Source of the DNA: Allopusillimonas soli
Lineage (GTDB): Bacteria > Pseudomonadota > Gammaproteobacteria > Burkholderiales > Burkholderiaceae_B
Direction: 5' to 3'
DNA: 64,000 bases
Assembly (NCBI RefSeq): GCF_004153445.1
Contig: NZ_SDQC01000008.1
Coordinates: 1 to 64,000 of the forward strand
The notes under the pieces are model-generated. The model did no database searches. It worked only from the letters and a program-made list of their open reading frames with translations, and was not told the DNA's origin. Position numbers and translations under genes: made by a program. Numbering within the stretch: position 1 is the stretch's first letter; each line of letters opens with the position of its first letter. Shown one piece after another: positions 17,715 through 26,532 of this stretch.

Positions 17715-18856
17715 AGGTTCTGCACATCATCACCGGGCTGGGAAACGGCGGCGCCGAAGGGGTGCTGTACCGTCTGTGCGCCTTCGACCGGCAGTCCGGC
17801 CACCAGCACCATGTCATATCGATGATGGATGGCGGCGTGTATGCCGGACGGCTGGAAAGCGCAGGCTGCTCCGTAACCTGCCTGCACATGCCGCGCGGCC
17901 GCCTGACCTTGGCCGGGTTGCGGCTGTTGTACCAAAAGATGCGCGCGCTGCAGCCTGATGTGGTTCAGACATGGATGTATCATGCGGATCTCGTCGGCGG
18001 CGTTGCAGCCAGGCTGTGCGGCATACGCGCCGTCGCGTGGGGTTTGCGCCATGCCGATCTGGATCCTGGCAGGAACAAGAGGCGCTCTCTGCTGATCGCG
18101 CGTATTTGCGCTCGGTTGTCTTCCCGCGTGCCCGCCCGCATAGCCTGCTGTTCCGAAGAGGCCATGCGGACACACGCCAGACTGGGCTATAGCGCAGAAA
18201 AAATAACGGTGATACCGAACGGTTACGCGCTGGCGCAATTTCAGCCCAGCAACAAGCTGCGTGCGGGGGTGCGCCGCGACCTCGGCCTGCCCGCAGACAG
18301 GCTTCTGGTCGGCATGGTGGCGCGCTGGGATGTCCAGAAAGACCACAGCAATCTTCTTCATGCGCTGGCACTCGTGCAGCGATCACATCCGGCAATGCAA
18401 TGCCTGCTGGTCGGCGCAGAAATGACACAGGACAACCTGTCGCTGCGACGCCTGCTGACACACACCGGCATGGCCGGCAGCGTCCTGCTCCTGGGGCAGC
18501 GGAACGATATTCCCGCCATCATGAACGCGCTGGATCTGCACATACTCTCGAGCGCGGGCGAGGCATTCCCCAATGTTCTGGCGGAGGCCATGGCATGTGG
18601 AACGCCTTGTGTCGCAACCGATGTGGGCGACGCCTCCTTGATCGTGGGTGAGACGGGGTGGCTTGCCCCCCCGCGGAATGCCCCATGCCTGGCACAGGCC
18701 ATATTGCAGGCAATTTCCGCGCGCAGCATGCCCGACGAATGGGAACAGCGGCGCAAAGCCTGCCGCCTTCGCATTGCCCAGTACTTCGAACTGTCTCATA
18801 TGGTGGCCGCCTACCACGCGCTGTGGGCTGCCACACGAGATCAACCCCTTCCCTGA
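17711..18856 (+). CDS. Glycosyltransferase family 4
   Basis: A 381-residue retaining GT-B enzyme. The N terminus MKVLHIITGLGNGGAEGVLYRL is the classic acceptor-domain opening. The donor domain has VGMVARWDVQKDHSNLL, then LLLGQRNDIPAIMNALDLHILSS and EAFPNVLAEAMACGTPCVATDVGD, containing the EX7E signature. The ATGA overlap with asnB indicates translational coupling. It likely adds one sugar of the repeat unit; donor and acceptor cannot be read from the sequence. Confidence 0.9.
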   Translation: MKVLHIITGLGNGGAEGVLYRLCAFDRQSGHQHHVISMMDGGVYAGRLESAGCSVTCLHMPRGRLTLAGLRLLYQKMRALQPDVVQTWMYHADLVGGVAARLCGIRAVAWGLRHADLDPGRNKRRSLLIARICARLSSRVPARIACCSEEAMRTHARLGYSAEKITVIPNGYALAQFQPSNKLRAGVRRDLGLPADRLLVGMVARWDVQKDHSNLLHALALVQRSHPAMQCLLVGAEMTQDNLSLRRLLTHTGMAGSVLLLGQRNDIPAIMNALDLHILSSAGEAFPNVLAEAMACGTPCVATDVGDASLIVGETGWLAPPRNAPCLAQAILQAISARSMPDEWEQRRKACRLRIAQYFELSHMVAAYHALWAATRDQPLP

Positions 18857-18949
18857 ACACGCTCCGCATCTAGCCTGCTTTGACGGCGAAACCTCTCGCG
18901 CATGCGCGATCGGGGGCATGGCCGCCGACCTTCTTCGACAGGTGCTTCC

Positions 18950-20116
18950 ATGGAACTTTTTTCATCGGCCTGGCAGGTTGCCGGCGCCCTGCTCGTATTC
19001 CTTGCCGGATTACTCCTGGCGTGTGCCGTGGCGCGCCCATTCAGAATCAAACGCAAGCGCGCGCTGTTTCTCTATTTGTGGCACACAGGCATGTGCATCG
19101 TATACGTCCTGTACACGCTGCATAGCGTCAGCGATGCTCAAGGCTATTACGAGGCCGCACTTCGGGGAAACATCGAGTTCTCTTTCGGGTCGGCCGCAGT
19201 CGACTATCTGACATATCTGTGCGTGAATGGTCTGGGGCTTTCCTACCTCGGCACATTTCTTGTCTACAACATCATCGGATTCGCGGGTCTGGCCGCCCTG
19301 GATGGCTGCTTGCGCGTGGCAACGGCTGACAAGCATCGCACGGTACGGCGTTTTGCCACGCTACTGGTTCTACTGCCATCCGCCAGCTTCTGGTCTGCGG
19401 CCATAGGCAAGGACGCATTGTCATTCCTGGCCGTCTCGCTCTCTCTCTGGGCAGCCCTGCAGCTGAGACGCAGGATGCCGCTGATGATCGCCGCCATCGC
19501 ACTTATGCTGCTGGTACGCCCGCACATGGCTGGCGTGATGGTAATTGCCCTGGCTGGTTCTCAGATGATTCAAAGCGGCATTTCCGTCAAGCGACGGTTG
19601 GCATTCGGCAGCCTCGCCATTATGGCCGCAGCCGTTATGGTGCCTTACGCGCTCGACTATGCGGGCGTGGGCGAGCATGCGGATGCCACCGATGTCATGG
19701 AGTATATCCAGCAACGCCAACAAGAGAATCTGGACGGCAGCACCAGTGTCGATATCTCGTCGATGAGCCTTCCCATGCAGCTGCTGACATATCTGCTGCG
19801 GCCCCTACCCTATGAAGCCTCCAGCGCTTTTTCTCTTGCAGCTTCGCTGGAGAACAGCCTTCTGGGGTTGCTGATGCTGCTCGGCCTATGGCGACTGATC
19901 GCGCGCCCGCTTGCACCGCTTCCCGGCAATCGCGCATTCCTGTGGATCTACTCCCTGCTTGCCTGGTCGGTGCTTGCCAGCACCACCCCCAACTTGGGCA
20001 TCGCCTTGCGGCAGAAATGGATGTTTGTCCCGATCCTGATTTTTCTGTTCATTTCCCTGGCACGGCCCCGCAGACGGGCTGCGCCCATTCTTGCTGGCCT
20101 GAGGTGGCAATCATGA
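18950..20116 (+). CDS. wzy: Wzy-like polysaccharide polymerase (integral membrane)
   Basis: A 388-residue protein with about ten hydrophobic segments and a large loop around residues 240-290. Its RPHMAGVMVIALAG segment and placement, as the only other multi-span protein in a Wza/Wzc/Wzx locus, argue for the repeat-unit polymerase. Wzy proteins are too divergent for a firm call by motif. The start at 18950 follows ACAGG; an upstream frame from 18902 adds a hydrophilic leader that looks non-coding. The stop overlaps the next start by ATGA. Confidence 0.75.
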   Translation: MELFSSAWQVAGALLVFLAGLLLACAVARPFRIKRKRALFLYLWHTGMCIVYVLYTLHSVSDAQGYYEAALRGNIEFSFGSAAVDYLTYLCVNGLGLSYLGTFLVYNIIGFAGLAALDGCLRVATADKHRTVRRFATLLVLLPSASFWSAAIGKDALSFLAVSLSLWAALQLRRRMPLMIAAIALMLLVRPHMAGVMVIALAGSQMIQSGISVKRRLAFGSLAIMAAAVMVPYALDYAGVGEHADATDVMEYIQQRQQENLDGSTSVDISSMSLPMQLLTYLLRPLPYEASSAFSLAASLENSLLGLLMLLGLWRLIARPLAPLPGNRAFLWIYSLLAWSVLASTTPNLGIALRQKWMFVPILIFLFISLARPRRRAAPILAGLRWQS

Positions 20117-21369
20117 CACAACCCGTATTGCTCGTAGTCACAACTGTTCCTGAAACACTGAATACTATTCTGCGATACCAGCCGCGCTTTCTTGCCCAGG
20201 CGCTGACAGACTCTCTGGAAGTCAGGATCGCCACATCGCCAGGCCCCGGCTTCCGCGATGTGCAAGACGATGAAGGACTGCCTGTACATCCGGTCGCCAT
20301 GGCCCGGGGCATGGCACCGTTCAGGGATATTCTCTCCATCCTGGCCATGATCAGACTGTTGCTGCGCTTGCGGCCGGCTATTGTGCATTCCTACACAGCC
20401 AAGGCCGGCCTGATATGCATGGTGGCCGCATGGTTGTGCCGCGTTCCGGTGCGAATTCATACCTTTACGGGCCTTGTGTTTCCGAGCTCGGCAGGCCTCA
20501 GGCGCCGGATCCTCATGGCTGTGGATCGTCTCATCTGCGCATGCGCTACCCGCATCGTGCCTGAAGGATTGGGCGTTAAAACCGATCTTCAGCGGCATGC
20601 CATCACGCGAAAATATCTGGCGCCAATCGGCCACGGCAATATCGCCGGCGTGGACACACATCAATTCGCACGAGGCCAGGCGTCGGTGACAGCCGCCGCC
20701 CGCGGTCTCGCGACGAGGTTCCGAATCCCCGAACGAGCCATGGTGTTCTGCTTTGCCGGACGCCTGAACCGTGACAAAGGTATAGGCGAACTGCTGCAGG
20801 CCTTTGAAGTGCTGCCCGAAAACTGCCACCTGCTGATCGTGGGCGGTCTCGACACCACTGCACCCATCAACCACGATGAGCAGAGCCTCATCGCCAAGCA
20901 TCCGCGCATTCATGCAACCGGATTCATGCAGGATATCCGCCCTGCTCTTCAATTGGCCAATATTCTGGTGCTGCCCAGTTATCGCGAGGGCTTTCCCAAT
21001 ATCATTCTGCAAGCCGGCGCCATGTCACTGCCCGTAATCGCCAGCGACATCAGTGGCTGCAACGAAGTGATCAAGCCCGGACTCAACGGATGGCTGATAC
21101 AGCCCAGATCCACCTCGGGGCTGCATGCCGCCATGCTGGCAGCGTGCCATTGCCCGCCAGCGACATTGGCGGAAATGGGCGCCCGCGCCCGGCTGATCGT
21201 TCAATCTCACTTCGAGCGATCAATGCATTGGCGGAACATGCAGGCCTTTTACTACGCTGCATTGCCCAGCCAGCATCTCATCGAAGCGCCTATCGGCGTT
21301 TCCGCGGAAGCCGCGGTTCCTGCATCCCTCACGCGCAGGCCCCCCGCATCCAGGCTTCCGTCAGCCTGA
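20113..21369 (+). CDS. Glycosyltransferase family 4 (last gene of locus)
   Basis: A 418-residue GT-B enzyme. The acceptor half includes IVHSYTAKAGLICMVAAWL and RIHTFTGLVFPSSAG, typical of GT4 enzymes that make undecaprenyl-linked disaccharides. The donor half has FAGRLNRDKGIGELLQAF, then VLPSYREGFPNIILQAGAM with the EX7E region altered (Q in place of the second acid), and ASDISGCNEVI. It is translationally coupled to the polymerase gene by an ATGA overlap. The C-terminal 40 residues are alanine- and serine-rich and look disordered. Confidence 0.88.
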   Translation: MTQPVLLVVTTVPETLNTILRYQPRFLAQALTDSLEVRIATSPGPGFRDVQDDEGLPVHPVAMARGMAPFRDILSILAMIRLLLRLRPAIVHSYTAKAGLICMVAAWLCRVPVRIHTFTGLVFPSSAGLRRRILMAVDRLICACATRIVPEGLGVKTDLQRHAITRKYLAPIGHGNIAGVDTHQFARGQASVTAAARGLATRFRIPERAMVFCFAGRLNRDKGIGELLQAFEVLPENCHLLIVGGLDTTAPINHDEQSLIAKHPRIHATGFMQDIRPALQLANILVLPSYREGFPNIILQAGAMSLPVIASDISGCNEVIKPGLNGWLIQPRSTSGLHAAMLAACHCPPATLAEMGARARLIVQSHFERSMHWRNMQAFYYAALPSQHLIEAPIGVSAEAAVPASLTRRPPASRLPSA

Positions 21370-21382
21370 TCCTTGATCAGGC
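21364..21382 (+). terminator. Hairpin at the end of the polysaccharide operon
   Basis: GCCTGATC (21364-21371) pairs perfectly with GATCAGGC (21375-21382) over a 3-base loop, and it spans the stop codon of the last glycosyltransferase. No U-run follows, so it may be a weak terminator or a 3' end stabiliser. Confidence 0.4.
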
Positions 21383-21523
21383 ACAACCATGTTGCGGCAT
21401 TGCGTCCATGATCGCTTGAGGATATAGTAGTTACATAGCTGTCATGAGTTGCACGGGATTGCAGTCCCGGTTCTGGCCTTGGCACGCTAGCGGCGCCGAG
21501 GCCGGCTTTGAAAAGGAGCCGCC

Positions 21524-22006
21524 ATGAGTATCCAGTCGTTCAACCTGATTCTAGACATCAACGGCGACGGGTCCTACAGTGCGTGGGAACTCTGGGAAGC
21601 CATCCGCTTCGTGTACAGACTGCCAGGAAATCTTGTGGTCGAAATACTTGGCCATATTCCTTTCGTCTCCCCGCTGCTTGACATCCGCGCCTCGGAAGCC
21701 ACCGGTTACGGCAGCCTTAACGGCATGCTGGCCACTTCGCTTTCGCTGCTGTTCTGGGTGGTTGTCGTGGTAACCGCGCTCAACCTGGCTTCTCCCACGG
21801 TGGAGGATGACAACAATAACGAAACGCGCGGCAACATCGCCCCACCCTTCCCGTCGGGTCCCCTGCCTGCTACACGGCAAACCGAGGCTGAAGCCGCGCG
21901 CAGCCATCGGCCCGTAAGCCGTCCAGCCCATACCGTACCCGGAGCACACGCCAGGCCGCGGCGCCATCGTCATTTGTCAGGCTACTTGGCGCGCCATGCA
22001 AAATAA
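21524..22006 (+). CDS. Single-span membrane protein with an EF-hand-like loop
   Basis: A 160-residue protein of unknown family. Residues 11-22 (DINGDGSYSAWE) fit the 12-residue EF-hand calcium loop with acidic or polar ligands at positions 1, 3, 5, 9 and 12. A hydrophobic helix at about 70-88 (SLSLLFWVVVVVTALNL) would span the membrane. The last 70 residues are rich in P, R, H and A and probably disordered. AAAAGGAGCC precedes the start. It follows the exopolysaccharide locus by 150 bases and may be co-regulated with it. Confidence 0.65.
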   Translation: MSIQSFNLILDINGDGSYSAWELWEAIRFVYRLPGNLVVEILGHIPFVSPLLDIRASEATGYGSLNGMLATSLSLLFWVVVVVTALNLASPTVEDDNNNETRGNIAPPFPSGPLPATRQTEAEAARSHRPVSRPAHTVPGAHARPRRHRHLSGYLARHAK

Positions 22007-22038
22007 AAATAGGGAGCGCATTCCTATGGGGTGCTCGC

Positions 22039-22731
22039 TCAGGCACTCAGCATCGAGCGCGGAAGATTAATAATAAAATCCGTCAAGCCCCGCGCTCCCT
22101 GGTCCAAACTGATGTGCTCCATCATCATGGCATGTGCTCGCTGAGGATCATGTGCCAATATCGCATCCACGATTTGTCCGTGCTGCTCCTGCGATGACCG
22201 CAGCCTGCCAAGCGCACTAAAGGCATAACGCAGGTATGCGCCGGTGCGCGCGCGCAGACGCAAAATTTCCTGGCGCAGATATGGGTTGCGAGACCCTTGA
22301 TACAGCACGTCATGAAAAGCATGATTCATGGCCCGCCAACCATCCACATCGTCCGCATCGACAACACCCTGGGCCTGCTCGTGCACACGCACGAGCTGTT
22401 GCCGCTCCTCATCGGACATGCGCTCACAGGCCAAGCGTACACACACACCCTCCATCTCACACAACAGCTCCCAAATCGCCAGCAACTGCTGAATATCCAT
22501 CTTTGCAACCACCATACCCTGACGCGGCTGGCTGATAAGAATGTTCTGCGCTTCCAACTGAAGCAATGCCTCGCGCACTGGCGTGCGCGAGACCTCAAAA
22601 CGGGCTGCAAGCTCCTGCTCATCGATGACATCGCCGGGTAGAAGCACACCCGAGCGAATGTCTTCCTCAATAAGCTGGCGTATACGTTCGCTGACTTTCA
22701 TCTCTGCATCTTGCCATAGGCGACGCCGCAA
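22039..22731 (-). CDS. GntR-family regulator, FadR/FCD subgroup
   Basis: A 230-residue regulator. The winged HTH (VIDEQELAARFEVSRTPVREAL, here split by position) spans residues about 35-60. The C-terminal FCD all-helical effector domain carries MNHAFHDVLYQGSRN and late histidines of the metal-binding type. It is divergent from the amidase/CoA-transferase/transporter genes and very probably controls them in response to a small organic acid. The listed start is a TTG preceded by GGGGGA; ATG at 22701 is the alternative. Confidence 0.88.
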   Translation of the reverse strand: MRRRLWQDAEMKVSERIRQLIEEDIRSGVLLPGDVIDEQELAARFEVSRTPVREALLQLEAQNILISQPRQGMVVAKMDIQQLLAIWELLCEMEGVCVRLACERMSDEERQQLVRVHEQAQGVVDADDVDGWRAMNHAFHDVLYQGSRNPYLRQEILRLRARTGAYLRYAFSALGRLRSSQEQHGQIVDAILAHDPQRAHAMMMEHISLDQGARGLTDFIINLPRSMLSA

Positions 22732-22872
22732 CGCGTCCCCCGGCTTATCTCGTTCATGGATGTATAGAAATATAACAGAGGCTGTTTATCGGGTTTATAC
22801 CTATACATAACAACAATAACATTGCCTATAAATATATTTATTCTAATGATACATATATTTTTATAAACCGCC
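22732..22872. promoter_or_regulatory. AT-rich divergent promoter region of the catabolic island
   Basis: This 141-base gap between the regulator and the first catabolic gene is far richer in A and T than its surroundings. It has many TATA-like hexamers (for example CCTATACAT near 22799 and TATAAATATATT near 22829). It must hold both divergent promoters and the regulator's operator. I cannot single out one operator palindrome with confidence. Confidence 0.55.
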
Positions 22873-23037
22873 ATGACACAGCCGCCACGTGATTACGTGA
22901 TTCCATCAAGGTTAGTCGTCGCGCTTCTGGCAGCCCAGGGCATAGCTGCGACGGCGAAGGAAGCGGGCCGCATTGCCAAGACACTGGACCGGCTTGCTCC
23001 CAAACCGCCGACCACAAGGCGGACTGCTTCGATATGA
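22873..23037 (+). CDS. AtzG-like (DUF4089) mini-subunit of the amidase
   Basis: A 54-residue frame whose ATGA end overlaps the start of the amidase. Its layout (acidic YV start, LLAAQGIAATAKEAGRIAKTLDRL) resembles the short GatC/AtzG-like DUF4089 proteins encoded just before AtzE-type amidases. In those systems the small protein forms a complex with the amidase and stabilises it. The assignment rests on position, size, overlap and weak pattern, so it is moderate. Confidence 0.6.
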   Translation: MTQPPRDYVIPSRLVVALLAAQGIAATAKEAGRIAKTLDRLAPKPPTTRRTASI

Positions 23038-24458
23038 TGTCATTGCCTCCTTCTCTTGTTGCTTTGCGCCGCCTGATCTCCAAGCGTGCCTGCTCCGCTG
23101 GGGAAGCGCTTCAAGCTCAGTATCGGCACATACGCGAAGAAGATGAGCATTGGCACAGTGCAACGCATTTTTTCCCGCTCCCGACCCACATCGATCACAC
23201 ACTGCCGCTGGCAGGGATTGGTTTGGCGCACAAAGATATCTTCACGATGCGCGGACGTACTCCCGGATGCGGTGCGGCTGTCGCGCCCTCATGGAAACAA
23301 CCGTGCACAGCGATTCGCAATCTCTCTCGGGCGGGAAGCGAACCCATGGCTGCCCTCAGCATGGCGGAATTCGCAGCCGGCATTACCGGAGACAATCCGA
23401 ATCTCCCACGCCCGGTCAATCCTATTTCGACAAACGCAATGGTCGGTGGCTCTTCAAGCGGATCTGCCGTGGCGGTAGCTGCCGGCCTATGCTACGCATC
23501 GCTTGGTACGGATACCGCCGGCTCGATTCGTGTTCCTGCTGCGACCTGCGGTATTTTGGGCCTCAAAACAACCAGAGGCCTCTTGCCAACCACTGGCTGC
23601 TACCCCCTTGCACCTAGCCTGGATACCATAGGCGTCATGGCGAGGTCGGCGCTTGATGCGGCGCAGGTGCTTGCCGCCTCCATGAGCATAAGTGCTCGGA
23701 AGCGGATCTTCAGCCATCTGCCCCCCACAAGCGACGCTCTATCCGACAACGCGTGGGACAACCTTGACAAGGGGCTTCCCATGCCAGATCACTGGCGCTT
23801 GGCATGGTGCCCGGAGCATGAAGATTCCTATGCAACACCGAGCGAGCCCCAGGCAAGGGTGCTGGAAACGTTCATGTCCTGGATCGCCCGCTTTGCACAC
23901 GTGTCACACGTCTCGTTAACCAATTATCCTGAGCTCACGCGTCACGCCAGCGTGGTGCTTCATGCAGAGTGTACGAGCACGCATGCACATGCATTGCGCA
24001 CGCCATCCACGCGCCCTCTGTCACCGACTACACGTGCGCTTGCCCTTCCAGGCGCTGCCATGCCGGCATTCTGGTACGCAGAGTCTCAGGCGCTACAACA
24101 CGAACTGACCATGGCGTTTCTGACGCTCATATTGAAAGATAGCGATATGCTCGTGACGCCGATTCTGCCCCAAGGCGTACCCGACTGGTCGGCCGTGCTC
24201 CCCGACTCTCCAGAATTCGACCCGCGCGCGCTCATCGCCCTGTTCAGTTGGACCGCATTTGTGAACTATATGGGTTTGCCCGCCATCACCTTCCCCATCG
24301 GCGAGGATGAAAAGGGTCGTCCCGTCTGCATACAAGTGATAGGCAAGCCTCGAACCGAAGCTTTACTGCTGGCTTTTGCATGGCGTATCCAGCAGGAGCG
24401 ATACGCCGAACGAGGTTTTTCTCCTGCTAGCAGCCCAGCGGAAAAAGCTAACCATTAA
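23034..24458 (+). CDS. Amidase-signature family hydrolase (AtzE-like)
   Basis: This 474-residue protein has the amidase-signature catalytic set: lysine in LAHKDIFTMRG (about residue 65), the cis-serine in GGSSSGSAVAVAAG (about 140), and the nucleophilic serine in GTDTAGSIRVPA (about 163). These enzymes hydrolyse amide bonds, releasing ammonia or an amine and a carboxylate. Its place before CoA-transferase and enoyl-CoA hydratase genes suggests that it frees a carboxylic acid for CoA activation. The substrate is unknown. Confidence 0.88.
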   Translation: MMSLPPSLVALRRLISKRACSAGEALQAQYRHIREEDEHWHSATHFFPLPTHIDHTLPLAGIGLAHKDIFTMRGRTPGCGAAVAPSWKQPCTAIRNLSRAGSEPMAALSMAEFAAGITGDNPNLPRPVNPISTNAMVGGSSSGSAVAVAAGLCYASLGTDTAGSIRVPAATCGILGLKTTRGLLPTTGCYPLAPSLDTIGVMARSALDAAQVLAASMSISARKRIFSHLPPTSDALSDNAWDNLDKGLPMPDHWRLAWCPEHEDSYATPSEPQARVLETFMSWIARFAHVSHVSLTNYPELTRHASVVLHAECTSTHAHALRTPSTRPLSPTTRALALPGAAMPAFWYAESQALQHELTMAFLTLILKDSDMLVTPILPQGVPDWSAVLPDSPEFDPRALIALFSWTAFVNYMGLPAITFPIGEDEKGRPVCIQVIGKPRTEALLLAFAWRIQQERYAERGFSPASSPAEKANH

Positions 24459-24473
24459 AGAGGGAATGTATTT

Positions 24474-25670
24474 ATGCCGGCAATTCACGCTTCCGCGGCA
24501 TTACAGCGATTTCGTGTCCTGGATCTCTCTCGTGTCCGATCCGGCCCAACCTGCGTGCGCATGCTGGCCGACTTCGGTGCAGACGTGATACGGATAGAGC
24601 CGCCTCCCGGCATTGATCCAAATGAAGCCATGTTTGCCGCAGACCGATGGAGTGGCGATTTTCAGAACCTGAATCGCAACAAGCGCTCATTGACATTGAA
24701 CCTGAAAAAGCCTGAAGGAGCGGAAGTACTAAAGCGCTTGGTGAAAAGCGCCGATGTCGTCGTCGAAAACTGGCGCCCCGATGTCAAAGAGAGGCTTGGC
24801 ATGGATTATGAATCCCTCTCGCGGATCAATCCACGCGTCATTCTGGCCAGCATATCTGGTTTTGGCCAAACAGGCCCGTATGCCCATAGGCCGGGATTCG
24901 ATCAGATTATCCAAGGCATGGGCGGCCTGATGTCCGTGACCGGCCTGCCCGGACAGGGGCCTGTTCGGGCAGGGCTTGCCGTGTCCGACTCAAGCACAGG
25001 CCTGTATGTCGCTATCGGAATCCTGACGGCGCTGCTCGAGCGGGAAATCTCGGGAAAAGGCCAATGGGTTCATGCTTCCTTGCTTCATGCACAGATAGCC
25101 ATGATGGATTTCCAAGGAGCACGCTATCTGAATGACGGGGATGTGCCTGTTCAAGCGGGAAACGACCACCCGACCAGCAGCCCCATGGGGCTCTTCCATG
25201 CGGCAAACGGCCCATTCAATCTGGGCGCTTCAGGCGAGGGAAACTGGCAACGATTCTGTGCGGCGCTGAAACAGCCTCAATGGCTCAAGGACCCCGATTT
25301 CTCCACGGAAAAGCTGCGCGTCCGGAACCGTGGGAGGCTTACAAAGGAAATTCAGGAAATCTTCTCCACGGCAACAGTGGAGCATTGGGTGAAACTTCTG
25401 AACGAGGCTGGTGTTCCCGCTGGCCCGGTCTATACAGTGCCGCAGTTGTTTGAGGATCCGCAGGTACAACACCTGGGTGTAGCAAAAAAAATTACAGCAT
25501 GGCAAGGCGGTGATCGCAGCTTCATTACCCAGCCCGTTACGCTTGAACGCACGCCAGCGGATGTCAAGCGCAGCGCGCCCGGCTGGGGCGAGCATACTGA
25601 TGAAATTCTGAAGGAAGCTGGCTACAGCGAGGACGCCGTAACCAGCCTAAAGAATAGCGGGGTCGTATAA
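24474..25670 (+). CDS. CaiB/BaiF family (type III) CoA-transferase
   Basis: A 398-residue family III CoA-transferase. It has VLDLSRVRSGPTCVRMLADFGADVIRIE-type opening blocks, VVVENWRPDVKERLG near residue 95, and the catalytic aspartate in AVSDSSTGLY (Asp172). Such enzymes move CoA from a donor such as succinyl-CoA to a carboxylate. GAGGG nine bases upstream supports the start. The next gene begins on the base after its stop, so the pair is tightly coupled. Confidence 0.9.
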   Translation: MPAIHASAALQRFRVLDLSRVRSGPTCVRMLADFGADVIRIEPPPGIDPNEAMFAADRWSGDFQNLNRNKRSLTLNLKKPEGAEVLKRLVKSADVVVENWRPDVKERLGMDYESLSRINPRVILASISGFGQTGPYAHRPGFDQIIQGMGGLMSVTGLPGQGPVRAGLAVSDSSTGLYVAIGILTALLEREISGKGQWVHASLLHAQIAMMDFQGARYLNDGDVPVQAGNDHPTSSPMGLFHAANGPFNLGASGEGNWQRFCAALKQPQWLKDPDFSTEKLRVRNRGRLTKEIQEIFSTATVEHWVKLLNEAGVPAGPVYTVPQLFEDPQVQHLGVAKKITAWQGGDRSFITQPVTLERTPADVKRSAPGWGEHTDEILKEAGYSEDAVTSLKNSGVV

Positions 25671-26498
25671 ATGGCAAATTCAGCGCCACCAGCACAGCGC
25701 CAAACGGCAGCAAAGAGGCCAGGTAAGGTCTTGATGCATCGTGAAGAATCCGTGTGCAGAATAATCTTCAGCAACCCCGACCGCTATAACGCCATGTCAC
25801 TCGCCATGTGGCGTGATCTCAAACGCATTGTCGATCAGGCCGACACCGATTCGGGAATCCGCGTCATTGTTCTGGAGGGCGACGGGGATAAGGCCTTTGT
25901 ATCCGGCGCTGATATTTCCGAATTTGCACAGCTGCGCGACACACCAGAACATATCAAAGACTACGGCAACGCAGTTAAGGCGGCCCAACACGCCCTAAGC
26001 GCCTGCGCCAAGCCAACGGTCGCCAGCATACGAGGCATCTGTATGGGCGGTGGCATGGGTCTCGCCCTGGCCTGCGACTTGCGCTATTGCACCCATGATG
26101 CGAAATTCCGCATGCCAGCCGCCCGTCTGGGGCTAGGATACGACCTGCAAGGAATCCAGCGCGCATCAAGCATTCTCGGATTGGCAAATACCGCCGATAT
26201 TTTCATGACCGCCCGCACTTTCGATGGCAGGGAGGCTGCCCGGCTCGGGATGGTGCATCAAAGCTACAGCGAGGCCGAGTTTGCTGCCGCCGCCAAGGCC
26301 GCCGTTGACAGTATTGGGAAAAATGCACCGTTGACGATACAAGCCGTGAAGCTGGCCTTGAGCCACGTAATCAATCCACAGGATGTAGCTGAGCAGCGGG
26401 TGCAGCGCGCCATCGACGCATGCTTTGCCAGCAAAGACTATCTGGAAGGACAAAAGGCATTCCGGAATAAACGTGATCCTGAGTTCAAGGGTCAATAA
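25671..26498 (+). CDS. Enoyl-CoA hydratase/isomerase family protein
   Basis: A 275-residue crotonase-fold protein. Oxyanion-hole blocks are seen at DKAFVSGADISEF (about residue 72) and IRGICMGGGMGLALACDLRY (about residue 120). The usual catalytic glutamates of hydratases are not clearly present: the second block reads RMPAARLGLGYD. It may therefore be an isomerase, hydrolase or ring-cleaving relative. It most likely acts on the CoA thioester made by the upstream transferase. Confidence 0.85.
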   Translation: MANSAPPAQRQTAAKRPGKVLMHREESVCRIIFSNPDRYNAMSLAMWRDLKRIVDQADTDSGIRVIVLEGDGDKAFVSGADISEFAQLRDTPEHIKDYGNAVKAAQHALSACAKPTVASIRGICMGGGMGLALACDLRYCTHDAKFRMPAARLGLGYDLQGIQRASSILGLANTADIFMTARTFDGREAARLGMVHQSYSEAEFAAAAKAAVDSIGKNAPLTIQAVKLALSHVINPQDVAEQRVQRAIDACFASKDYLEGQKAFRNKRDPEFKGQ

Positions 26499-26532
26499 AC
26501 GCGATGGCAGTGCCATCCATCGAGGAGACATC

